DNA of 64,000 nt. It comes from Pohlia nutans. Taxonomy: Eukaryota > Streptophyta > Bryopsida > Bryales > Mniaceae. Below are positions 51,160 to 61,071 of this stretch, in pieces (position 1 is the first letter of the stretch; the number at the start of each line of letters is the position of its first letter). The stretch spans positions 12,960,501 through 13,024,500 of the forward strand of contig CM040086.1 of assembly GCA_022496805.1 (NCBI GenBank). The letters run 5' to 3'. The position numbers were made by a program, and so were the translations under genes. The notes under the pieces were generated by a model. It saw only the letters and a program-made list of their open reading frames with translations, was not told the origin of the DNA and ran no database searches.

Positions 51160-51706
51160 TTAACCCTTTAACGTCCCAGTTTAACACTGTTTTCAAAAAT
51201 TCGTTATAAAATGTTTGATGAAAGCCGAAAATGGAGTTGATGTACAAAGAAAAGTTGTAAATGTAAACGTGAAGATCACATCTATACAGTTGGATTTATC
51301 ATATATTTCTTTAATATTTTTTTTATTGATTTTGCAAGGTTTTCTCTTGAAAATCAATTAAAAATCATGATTAACGGAATTTAAAAAAAAAAATTGTGAT
51401 GAAATTGGAATAACATGCACTACGAGATGGTATGGTTTCTATTATTTGATTCTACTTATTTAAAAAAATCATCTTTAAGGTCTCACTTTTAGAACTAAGA
51501 CTGAAACTTGACATAAACCACTTGTGTTGTTTCTCCAAAAATCATAATAACCTATTTTGAAAATCAAAACCGTACAAAGAATAGTCAACTTGTACAAGAA
51601 TCATGAGAAATTTTGGTGGATGAAAACTGTTTAGTTTGGATAGAATTTGAACACTCAAAATCTGTTCAGCGTCCAAATATTGGACGCAGGCGCCTGAAAG
51701 GGTTAA
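51160..51706. mobile_element. TTAA-element, family 5-like variant
   Basis: Runs from TTAACCCTTTAACGTCCCAG to CGCCTGAAAGGGTTAA, 547 bp. GCGTCCAAATATTGGACGC near the right end is the inverse counterpart of the family 5 GTCCAG..CTGGACG block. Confidence 0.7.
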
Positions 51707-51711
51707 CTCAC

Positions 51712-51805
51712 GTAGTTGTTTAATTTTTTCAACAGTGACCTCCCCGGGAGCATATTCAAATGATCCTGATTTATATGAATGGAACTCAACTATCATGGTT
51801 GACAT
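51712..51805 (-). other. possible short exon
   Basis: The open segment contains MIVEFHSYKSGSFEYAPGE and ends at a strong donor CTAC|GTGAGT, six bases from a TTAA-element. It lies only 110 bp beyond the MYCBPAP-like stop. Its gene is unknown. Confidence 0.3.
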
Positions 51806-51916
51806 AACAGTATTGAAGTGGGAACGGCATTATTTACGTACAACAGGATGACATGATATGCATGGTGATGACATGATATGCATGATATTGATGCAGGGGC
51901 TTACATATATGATTCT

Positions 51917-54900
51917 TTATGAACAGGTCACTCTGGGAAGGAGGTGTTGTTCTCTGAGAAGCTCCATCTTTTGTCGCTCAAGTGAGAAAATGTTCCAACA
52001 CTTCGTTTCGTCATCGGCATAAAAGTCGGCGATTCGTTGCGCCATGCGATCGATGACTGCCGCTTGCTCCCGTTCCACATCGCCTTGGTAGTACTGGAAG
52101 CCGTCCGGCATGGCACATCGGAGCTCGGTCATGATTTGAATCCACTTGAAGCAGTACGTCAGCATCTCTTGGTTCTCCGCCGGGCTCCCCACGTCCACCT
52201 CCCGTTTCAGTTCCGTCTCCCAAAACTCCACCAGGTCCGATTTTTCCTGATCATTATTGAGAGAGCCACACTTAGTTCAGAAGGTTTATCGTAATGAAAT
52301 ATTTTCACTACAAGAAAATTTTGAAGAGATTTGGAAGGTCAAATTGGTGAGAATTTCTTTTTTTAATTTAGTAAATATAGGGTCTCAGAGCTAATCTTGG
52401 CATTTTGAATCCATTGTTGAAATCCATTTATCAATCCGAGATATGTTTAGAAAGTTACAAAATTCATTGAGTTCCATTTAGAGCCGCTTCACACTATGGC
52501 CGCCGGTCGAGAGGCCGTCAGTTTCCACCAATCAAATTGCAAGAAACCATGGTTTCGGCCTCTCGACCTTCACACTAGAGGCCAAAGTCCAAAGGCCGTG
52601 AACCTTCAAAATGCTTACATGGCAACGCTTTTTGACCAAGGTGACGGCCTCTCGAGAGGAAGTTTGGGTCCTACATTTTGCAAGACCCGTCACTATGGTC
52701 GAGAGGCCGTCGATTTCTTTTCATAAAAAATGAAAATATATTTTATTGCCTATTTTCAATAGATTTCTTTGGACTCTCAATCCCACGGCCTCTCGACTTG
52801 GACGGCCATAGTGTGAAGCGGCCTTTAGTTTTGACCATTTATGAATCAAAAATTCATGTGTGACAAGCGTGCTACAATCAATGAAAGTGTAACAGATATT
52901 CATTTTAGAGAATATCATAATAGAAAGGGGTTTGAGTGTAGTGAAGAAAAAGAACTGAGAGTCGTAGGGGCCACATAACTTGTAATGACATTCAAAAGAG
53001 AGGTCTCTAATGTGGTGGAACCAAAAAACCAGCAGCAAATAATCACTAAATTACTACACCCTTAAAGGACCAAGGATTCATGGTTTTAGAAGGATAAATT
53101 CAATCAATCCTATTGTGAAAATTATAATCCAAATTGTATCATCAGAGTGAAGAACATTGCATTTGTTGATGAAAAAACAAATAAATTTGAACAAAAGGAA
53201 CTCTACATGGAACCTCCTCAAAAATGTTAAAAAATAATAAAATGAGACCCAAATCGGGGTTCTCGGTTCTTTAGGGGTTAATTATGAGTATCTTACGGTT
53301 ATCTACTTCTAAAACCTTTGTTATTAAGATAGTAAGGAAAGACAACACTGTGGGAATTTAGGACCCCACAAGATTTTAAACGATTTCCATGCGACATCTG
53401 ATATTTCATGGGTTCATACATTTTTCGAACTGATTTTGCACAAATTTAGTGTCAATTCCGCACTTTGTTGATAACAAAAGAGTGCCATGCGGATTCAGCG
53501 TAGAATTAGTAGGAAATTCATGCGGAATCTGTGCGAAAAATGTACGAACCCATGAAATATCAGATGTCGCACGGAAGTTGTTAAAAATCAATGAGGTCCT
53601 AAATTCCTGCTTCAGGAAAAGAGAATTTGTTTACCCTGACGCTTCCAAACTCTTTGACACTCTCCGCTTCAAGCAAATCCTGTTGTTCCTTCGCCGCGGA
53701 TTCTTTCAAGTAATTGACATAGAAGTTCTGCACCAAGCGTTCAGCAGTAGGGCGGATGGAATCATCAGCTTCCACTCGCTCAAAAATCTCTTCCACAGCA
53801 GCTGCCAAGTTGTGAAGCGTGCGGTACATTTGAAAGTGAAGCAGAGCAGTCTGATGCGGCGGGATTTGCGCCAAGCCAAGCAACTTTTCAAACTCCTGCT
53901 GCAATTGCTCACGAATCTCCTCATCCTGAATCACACCAATGCATTGCAATATGGGCATCACAGAACCATCCCAAAGGCTCTCATCAGCTTCTTCTGGATC
54001 CCGTACAATTTCAGCAGCCATGGATTGATCAGCTTCTTCTTCCGAGGTCTTAACCCCTAAACGACCAAGGATTCATAGTTTTAAAATGACAAGCTTCATA
54101 GTTTTAAACAATATGAAACAACCAAGGATTCATAGTTTTAAACAATCATATTAGAGTTATCCTTAAAGTCACCTTGTATTTGAATAAGATACCGTGAATT
54201 TTACACTAATGTACTCTTATTTGTTCACCCCAAATAGTCAAAAGGTAGGGAAGAGCTTGGTGGTCTATCATTATTAGGTGCGTAAGAGCTTGGTGGTCTC
54301 TAAACCCAAGGGAAACTACTTTAGCCGTCAAAAAAGATGGCTAAACTAGTCTTCCATGAGTTGAAGACCACCAAGCTCTTACACACCTAATAATGATAGA
54401 CCACCAAGCTCTTCCCTACCTTTTGACTATTTGGGGTGAACAAATAAGAGTACATTAGTGTAAAATTCACGGTATCTTATTCAAATACAAGGTGACTTTA
54501 AGGATAACTCTATTGTGAAAATTATAATTTAAATGGGACCAAATTTTATATCACTAGAATCAGTGAAGAATATTACATACGTTGAATTAGAAATAAAAAC
54601 AAAATTAACAAAAAAGAATCTACATAAAACCGACTCAAAATCACTGAAAAAAACAGGAGCCACCTGGTGGCTTTTCGGGGTTAAGATCAGAAGTCTTTTG
54701 AGCCCAAGAGGGTAAACTGCTCGGTATTATTAATGACTCTGAATCTCCTTGATCGGTTCTCGGTGGCTGTTGCAGAAGAATCTCCCTCACCACTTTTACT
54801 AAAACGTCCAACTTGGTGTAAACGGAAGGAACGAAGTACACCGGAGGCTCCACCGACAAATTGTTCTTGATGAAGTTGAAAGCTTCGCTTGAGAACATGT

Positions 54901-57900
54901 ACTCTGCATTTCGGAACTCTTCTGTGGGGCGAGAGAGCTTGAGAGCTCGCTCTTGAATGCTTTCTAAGCTTTCTCCGATGCCACGCATGAGCTCCCGGTG
55001 GTTCAAGGCTTGCGTCAACTTGTTGAACAGTTTCCTGAATTCATGTCAATAACAGTGTTTCACTTTGGACATCAATTTCAATGGGAAGATGGAAACCAAG
55101 TTGGTCAATCATGGGGAAACCTCCCCATTTAAGTTTTTGAAAGTGTTGGAAGATTAGAGTAATTCGTAAACTCTGTGGATCAGTGATCCAGAGTTGCATC
55201 CCCTATCCTCTATATTATAGATATCCGGAAGCTCTTTTACACAAGCTCAAGAGAGGTGTGTCGGGCTAGGATCCAGAGCCTATGAGGCTCTTGGGGGTCA
55301 CAAGATCCAAGGTTCAATCCTTGGCGGCAATTATAATCTAACCATGTGGTACATTTATGGATGATCTCCGGCGGCATACCCGGTGGCGCGCCTAGACACG
55401 GGAGCAAACTCAATCACCCAAGTTTAATTTCCGAAAATATAACTCATCTGGTTTCTATTTTTGGAACCCGACACTCCTACTTTTAATGTCCTGTGAGCCA
55501 GATTCTTTACTGACGCAGTACCGAAAGCTTGAGATTTCAGGACTTTACGAATTTCTCTATTGTAAACAAAGTATTTAACACATAAATTTAAAGAGAATAT
55601 AACATATAACGTTTAACGAAGTAAATTTTAAACCATTCCCACACCTGTCTATCGGCTTTAAGGTAGCCACTCCCTTGAGGTAGAGTGGCTTAAATGGGCG
55701 ACGCATCCTCGGAGCAACACGCAATACCCAGCTTTCCATACAAAAGCCTTCCACGTCTGAGCTAAACCTGAAGATGAATTCCCTTGCTTCTCCAGGGAGT
55801 ACACTACCGGTTCCGTTCATGACGGTGAAATTCCTGCAATTAGTGATGTGGACTCCTGTTGCACACACACCCACATCCAGCACAGTAATCAGCACATAAC
55901 TCTTTAAATCCTGCAATTCCAATCACTCTCTCCTTTAAACCGGAACAGAAACTTATTGATACAAACTATCATCAGGAATTTTGGACCCCATGGATTTTCA
56001 ACGATTTCCATGCGACATTCAATATTTCATGGGTTTGTGCATTTTTTGCACGGATTCCGCATTGATTTGCACTAATTCTGTACAGATTTTGCACTTTGTT
56101 AGATAACAAAAAGAGTGGATGTAGAATCTGTGCAGAATCAGTATAGTATTAGTATGAAATCTGTACGGAATCCGTGCAAAAAATGCACAAACCCATGAAA
56201 TATTGGATGTCACACGGAAATCGTTGAAAATCCGTGGGGTCCTAAATTCCTGATGATGTATCAATTTCAAATGAACACTGAGCAAATCAACATGAGCAGG
56301 AGGCAACGTTAAAATTAGTATAAAGGAAAGATAGACAGCCAACCTAAGGTGCGTCTGGGAGTTGTCACGCCCATAGACTCCAATGGCCTCCGCTCCCATC
56401 TGTAGAAAAGGGCCGTAGAGCCTACATTCTCCAGCTTCACCATGTGACCGGTTACCGCACCTAGACTTGTCACGTACAAAAGTTATATTTCTCACTAACC
56501 CCTAAACGACCAAGGATTCATGGTTTTAAAATGAAAGACGTAAATGATCATATTTTTGAAAAATATAATTTAAATGGGGCCAAATTTTATATCGGTGGTA
56601 TGACTGAAGGACATTACATATGTTGAGTAGAAAACAAATGAGTTTGAACCAGGAAAAATCTACATAAACCTTACTCAAAACTACTGAAAAAAATATGAGG
56701 CCCCTTAGGGGCATTATGGTCCGTTAGGGGCTAACAGTACTTTATTTGAATAAATAAAGTCCCAATCCAATACAGTGTGAGTCTTAGTTATCAATTTGAT
56801 GTTTCAAAATTGAGAAACAACAGAGTGAAGATAGTTACTAACCAGGTTTGCAAGCAAAATGAAGCCAAGGTGGACTCAAATATCCTACTGCACCATCGTG
56901 ATACACTGGACGCTGTTCCTCTGGAATATTGGGGCTTGGCTGATATACCTGCAGATTATTCAAATACTATGATTTTAAGAAGACGGAACACATTTGGACC
57001 TCAGAGAATGTCCTGTCATCCGAGTCATTTGTTGATCTGTAAAGATGCATTTAAAATGCACCGTGGAAGAATAATCACTATAACAAAACTTGGTAAATAA
57101 AAACCGCACTCAATATTGACTGCGGTTTTTTTGTCACGTTTTTGTGCATACACGCGTAGTGGGCTGTTAGCTTCTTTTGCAATTTATTCCTACAATTTAT
57201 AGAATTTTCGGGCGTGTAATGAAAAGTATTAGAAATACCTTTCCAATGGTATATTACACACCCCAAGATTCAAAAATTGTAGTCGAAAATTGCAAAAAGC
57301 AGTGGCTGAGCGTGTAGTGGGCCTACACAAAAACGTGGCAAAAAGAACCACAATCAATTTTGAGTGTGGTTTTTTTACCATGTTTTGTTATAGTGAATGG
57401 AGGAACAAAAAATTGCAGATTTTGAATTTGCTATAGCGCAGGGATCACAATCACCACCCAATCACGTTTAGATAGAATTTGCAAAGCAAACATCACCTTC
57501 TGCTCTTCTTTGCAAAAGAAGGAACGATCTTTTGGTATTCGTGCACGGAGGCGGTCTCCAAAGACCTGCTCAAATATGCAAGAAAGAAAGAAAAGGTGAG
57601 TTACAAATTATAATTTATGATTTTGAAACCAAAGATGAAATGAGATGAAGTGAGTAGTACCTTCAAATATGGAAACTCGGGGTAGTGAGGCTCTTCATTC
57701 TTGAGCCTTTCTGCCATGCTGGCACAATACTTTTCCCATCTTTTCCAGTCTTCCTTTCTGGTCTTTAAATGGGCATCTGAGTGCTCGAAGAACTTATGAG
57801 AACGAGATACTTTATCGGCATATCCAATGCGTTCAACAAGCCTCCAATCTGGGATAATTTTATCAAGCGAAGTCACAAAAATGTCCCTCCATTCCACTCT

Positions 57901-60597
57901 TGGTCCCGGTTTTGGTATTGTCTCACACGGGCTGCGCAAATTTGCCTCCCACTGTATAATCATTGATCAGTATAGTAGTAGGAAATGTGTGGCTTTTCAC
58001 TTACTATAAATGAAAAAGAAATGAAACCGCGCTAGGCACATAGGTTGTGTCAATGTTGGTGAGTAGTTTTGGTCACAAGAAGACAAAAGTATAAGTATAA
58101 TATTCCAGTACTGTTCATTGTTTCGACTTTTGGGGAATGAAAAAATGACAGGTTTGCTACAGTGTCTCGTACATGCTTTCTATTTAGGCTCTACATCCTA
58201 GTACTGTATTTGTTAACCCCTAAAGGACCAAGAAGCCCAAATTGGACCTCATGTAATTTTCAGCAGTTGTCAATTTTACTTATTTCTTGACTGATACATG
58301 CAATGTTCTTTGTTGAATCCAGGGATGTAAAATTTGGTCCCATCTGAATTTTATTTTTTACAATATGATCAATTGAATTTGTCATTTTAAAACTGTGGAT
58401 CCATCTGAATTTTATTTTTTACAATATGGTCAATTGAATTTGTTATTTTAAAACTGTGAATCCTTGGTCCTTTAGGGGTTAAAGGACCAAGAAGTCCAAA
58501 TTGGGCCTCGTGTTTTTTTATAGCGGTTTTGAATATGTTCTTGTAAAATTCCTTCTTTTCAAACTTATTTGTCTTCTGATCAACATATGCATTGTTCTTC
58601 ACTGATTCCAATGATATAAAATTTGGTACTATCTGAATTATACTTTCCACAGTAAGATTGATTGAATTTGTCATTTTTAAACTATGAATCCTTGGTCCTT
58701 AATAATGGCGTGTTTCAAAGCGCAAACTAGGACTCCAGACAGTCATTTCAACGAATAATTATGACGATCATGTCATAAGCTGTAGCGAGTAAGTTGAAAC
58801 TTAATTACACTGTGTTAACTAAAAAGTGAACTAACCCTAATCTGTATGTTAACATATGCTTATGAATTCCTTAGGAGTCGGGCCTCTCCATCTCCAGGTG
58901 CTTCTAAAATTTGGATTAGCTCGGATTTTGCAAGCACCAGTTTGGGTTTCAGCAGAGAGCATAGTAAGGCTCTCTGCATGAACAAAAACACAGCAATGAG
59001 ATAAGAAAAGGAATTGATGAATGAATGATACAATTTGAGATTCAAGATGCCCCTGGAGCTCAGGATAATACTCCCTCCGTCCCAAAGTTATTGTCCAACT
59101 TGTTTGCTTGGTATTTGTTTGAGCCAATTTCATTGATCATATTGTAAGAAACATGATTAAAAAAGGTTCCAAATTATGTCACTAGAATGATTGAAGAACA
59201 TTGCATGTGTTCGTTGCAACCTAAATAAAATTAGCCACAAGGAAGTATTTTTTTTGACCTACTTAAAAAAGCACTTTCGAACATGACAATAACTTTGGGA
59301 CGGAGGGAGTAAGAATTAAACTGAGGACTTACATCGTCAGATAAGATCACATCTTCCATTCTCTTCACGTTGTCCATGACAACTTTGTTCTCCAGTTTTA
59401 CCCGATGCAGATACTGAAGCTCCACTAACATATCCTGCAGCTTTTTGCCGAATTTCTTGACGAATCTCTTGTTGATGAGCGTCCATTCTTCGTAGAACCA
59501 AAAGTAGTCCCTATCCCATGACACAAGCATACTTCCTCAATACTAATTCCTCTGCACAATAATGAGCCTATTCAATCTTCCAAGCACGTGATCCCAGCTA
59601 ATCAAGCGTCAGATGTTTGTACGTTGAAATTTTTTAAAGCAAGAGATGCTGCAACTCTAACTTTTAGCATAGATAGAGTGTTACAATCAATTCGATTAAT
59701 TAACCCCTAAAGGACCAAGAAGGCCAAATTGGGCCTCGTGTTTTTATAGCAATTTTGAATAGGTCCTATGTAGGCTTCCTTTTATTCAAATTTCTTTGTT
59801 TTTTGGATCAACATATGCAACTTTCTTCACTGATTCCGATGATATAAAATTTGTACCCATCTAAATTATGTTTTTCAGAATATGATTGATTAAACTTGTC
59901 ATGTTAAAACCATGAATCCTTGGTCCTTTAGGGGTTAACCCCGGAGCGTCTAAACCGCGCCATGATCTGCATCACTGAACTTTGCAACGGTGGCTGATTT
60001 TCACATTTTACCTCGGTTTTCTGATTGCAATACAAAATCATTTGAAAGCTCATGTTCTATACTACAAGATCAACAGTGTCAAACTGAAGTCATTTTCTCA
60101 GAAAAAGATGATTTGCAGCAGGGGTTCCAATTTTCCTACACTACAGAAAATCACACAAAACAAATCATTTCGATTAATTGAGTGGAATAATTAACCCCGG
60201 AGCGTCTAAAACGCGCCATGATCTGCATCACTGAACTTTGCAACGGTGGCTGATTTTCTCATTTTACCTCGGTTTTCTGATTGCAATACAAAATCATTTG
60301 AAAGCTCATGTTCTATACTACAAGATCAACAGTGTCAAACTGAAGTCATTTTCTCAGAAAAAGATGATTTGCAGCAGGGGTTCCAATTTTCCTACACTAC
60401 AGAAATTACAGTGGACGCTTAGGAATTAAAGATGGACTAGCTCACTGGAGAGCATGATGCTGCTTGGTTTCGTTGATACGCTGATAAACATGCGGCCATT
60501 TCTCTTTCTTCTCCACTGGAGCCGTCTGGGGCCGGTCTGGGGTTTTCTTCTTCAGCTGCTCCATAGCTCGCAGGGACCTCCGGGACATTCTTGGCAT
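51917..60597 (-). CDS. MYCBPAP: MYCBPAP-like axonemal protein, nine exons
   Basis: Homologue of MYCBP-associated protein, a family tied to cilia and flagella. Exons: 60597-60446, 59510-59333, 57951-57661, 57565-57497, 56948-56843, 56460-56344, 55855-55645, 55034 to 53635 (interrupted by a mobile element at 54050-54684) and 52246-51917. All junctions are in phase; with the element removed the product is about 740 residues. The basic N-terminus contains KKKTPDRPQTAPVEKK, common in axonemal proteins. Residues about 266-375 form an MSP/ASH-type beta-sandwich: VKLENVGSTALFYRWERRP, then GTGSVLPGEAREFIFRFSS, CMESWVLRVAP and PLYLKGVATL. The C-terminal half is helical. Exon 2's acceptor (ATAG|GGAC) is the weakest call. 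The introns are packed with MITEs. Motile-sperm plants keep such genes and most flowering plants have lost them. Confidence 0.65.
52481..52823. mobile_element. 343-bp element with GGCCTCTCGACC sub-terminal repeats
   Basis: The inverted ends GCCGCTTCACACTATGGCCG and CGGCCATAGTGTGAAGCGGC match over 20 bases. Inside, the motif GGCCTCTCGACC occurs at least five times in both orientations, like transposase-binding sub-terminal repeats. The flanks share TTTAG (52476-52480 and 52823-52827), a possible target duplication. It sits in the last intron of the MYCBPAP-like gene. Confidence 0.75.
53055..53281. mobile_element. TTAA-element, family 1
   Basis: Left end worn (CACCCTTAAAGGACCAAGG); right end GGTTCTTTAGGGGTTAA intact. 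The interior matches 14163-14402. Intronic in the MYCBPAP-like gene. Confidence 0.75.
53352..53607. mobile_element. fold-back MITE D, copy 1
   Basis: Arms of about 75 bp (GGAATTTAGGACC, GATATTTCATGGGTTC and the inverse) face each other with some mismatches around a short centre. The second copy is at 55973-56252. It abuts the donor of the interrupted exon at 53635. Confidence 0.75.
54050..54684. mobile_element. TTAA-element, family 1, inserted in a coding exon
   Basis: TTAACCCCTAAACGACCAAG at the left and CTTTTCGGGGTTAA at the right, with a fold-back element nested inside. On the minus strand the coding exon reads AQKTSD just before and KTSEEEADQS just after. Taking out the element plus one TTAA gives GAT CTT AAG ACC and an unbroken frame. 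The element's own ends offer a GT donor (CCACCAG|GTGGCT, exon end 54664) and an AG acceptor (CGTTTAG|GGGTTAA, exon restart 54056) that would remove 607 bp and keep the frame, adding eight residues. Confidence 0.85.
54153..54511. mobile_element. 359-bp fold-back element with ATT target duplication
   Basis: Arms 54153-54299 and 54365-54511 (147 bp each) are inverse copies with one mismatch, and pairing continues weakly into the 65-base centre (TTTAGCC against GGCTAAA). The termini are AGAGTTATCCTTAAAG. ATT flanks both sides (54150-54152 and 54512-54514), and other family 1 copies show a single ATT there. Each arm carries AAGAGCTTGGTGGTCT twice. Confidence 0.9.
55255..55420 (+). repeat. possible tRNA-derived SINE
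   Basis: CTAGGATCCAGAG, then about 40 bases later AAGGTTCAATCCTTGG, resemble RNA polymerase III A and B boxes, and GGGTCACAAG sits between them. The end is not defined. It is intronic in the MYCBPAP-like gene. Confidence 0.35.
55973..56252. mobile_element. fold-back MITE D, copy 2
   Basis: Arms of about 86 bp start CAGGAATTTTGGACCCCA and end TGGGGTCCTAAATTCCTG. Shared blocks with copy 1 include CCATGCGACAT and AATATTTCATGGGTT. Intronic. Confidence 0.8.
56495..56734. mobile_element. TTAA-class element, family 1, CTAA target variant
   Basis: Left CTAACCCCTAAACGACCAAG; right GGTCCGTTAGGGGCTAA. The flanking tetranucleotide is CTAA on both sides instead of TTAA, which suggests use of a variant target. 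Intronic in the MYCBPAP-like gene. Confidence 0.75.
57076..57395. mobile_element. CACTA-type MITE with AAT duplication
   Basis: Termini CACTATAACAAAACTTGGTA and the inverse of CACTATAACAAAACATGGTA; the inverted match extends about 85 bp (AACCGCACTCAATATTGA). AAT flanks both sides (57073-57075 and 57396-57398). CACTA ends with a 3-bp duplication are the hallmark of En/Spm elements. Intronic. Confidence 0.85.
58213..58482. mobile_element. TTAA-element, family 1, inverse, internal duplication
   Basis: TTAACCCCTAAAGGACCAAG to CCTTGGTCCTTTAGGGGTTAA. A stretch of about 57 bases near the right end (CATCTGAATTTTATTTTTTA onwards) is duplicated in tandem, lengthening it from 240 to 270 bp. Confidence 0.8.
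58479..58702. mobile_element. TTAA-element, family 1, shortened ends
   Basis: Shares TTAA with the preceding copy. Its ends read TTAAAGGACCAAG and CTTGGTCCTTAA, so the CCCCTAA part is missing from both termini, yet TTAA remains on both sides. Confidence 0.7.
59071..59309. mobile_element. Stowaway-type MITE
   Basis: CTCCCTCCGTCCCAAAGTTA with exact inverse TAACTTTGGGACGGAGGGAG, flanked by TA on both sides. It lies in the second intron of the MYCBPAP-like gene, 24 bases from the donor of exon 2. Confidence 0.9.
59700..59938. mobile_element. TTAA-element, family 1, inverse
   Basis: TTAACCCCTAAAGGACCAAG to CCTTGGTCCTTTAGGGGTTAA, 239 bp. It shares the right TTAA with the family 2 copy that follows. 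Intronic. Confidence 0.85.
59935..60190. mobile_element. TTAA-element, family 2, tandem copy 1
   Basis: TTAACCCCGGAGCGTCTAAA at the left. Nearly identical to the next copy until CTACACTACAGAAA, where its right end is replaced by other sequence ending in ATTAATTGAGTGGAATAA. Confidence 0.75.
60191..60429. mobile_element. TTAA-element, family 2, tandem copy 2
   Basis: TTAACCCCGGAGCGTCTAAA to TGGACGCTTAGGAATTAA, 239 bp. It ends 17 bases from the donor of exon 1 of the MYCBPAP-like gene. Confidence 0.8.
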
Positions 60598-60889
60598 CGT
60601 AGGACCCAGCAAGTGATGACGTGGACCGTATGAAAATGAGAGCACCATGGTGATGACCGACACCGAAACTCTTCAAATATATTGAACACAACACAGCGGA
60701 AAAACACTCAGTTCAAAACAAACTCACATTGGTCATGTGGTCCAATCCTTTGACGTAAATTTTCCACACCAGAATTGAAAATCCGAGCACTAATTTCCAG
60801 CTTCGACGTACTTCTACTGAAAACAAAACTGACTCTTGAAATGCAAAACTGTTCGTCAGTGGAAGGAAGCAAAACAACACTGCCACTGG

Positions 60890-61071
60890 TAGCAGACCTG
60901 TCGTTTTTCATTCCCCACTTTGTGGAAACAGTGAATAGTGGCTATATATTATACTTATATTTTTGTTTTCTTATGACCAAAACCACTCATCAGCACTAAC
61001 ACAACCCATGTGCTTGACGCAGTTTCATTCTTTTTCATTCATAGTAAGTGAAAAACGACACATTTCCTACA
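60890..61071. mobile_element. MITE B copy 2
   Basis: TAGCAGACCTGTCGTTTTTCA to TGAAAAACGACACATTTCCTAC. It matches 46551-46722. It lies about 290 bp upstream of the MYCBPAP-like start, in the likely promoter region. Confidence 0.75.

Noticed and set aside
58849..59133. Open minus-strand segment (ANPNFRSTWRWRGPTPKEF) as an exon of the MYCBPAP-like gene
   Set aside because: Its only donor gives the wrong phase, while exons 59510-59333 and 57951-57661 join directly in phase without it.
60437..60694. Alternative frame of exon 1 (GSSGEEREMAACLSAYQ)
   Set aside because: The other frame gives the basic RPQTAP N-terminus and splices in phase to exon 2.
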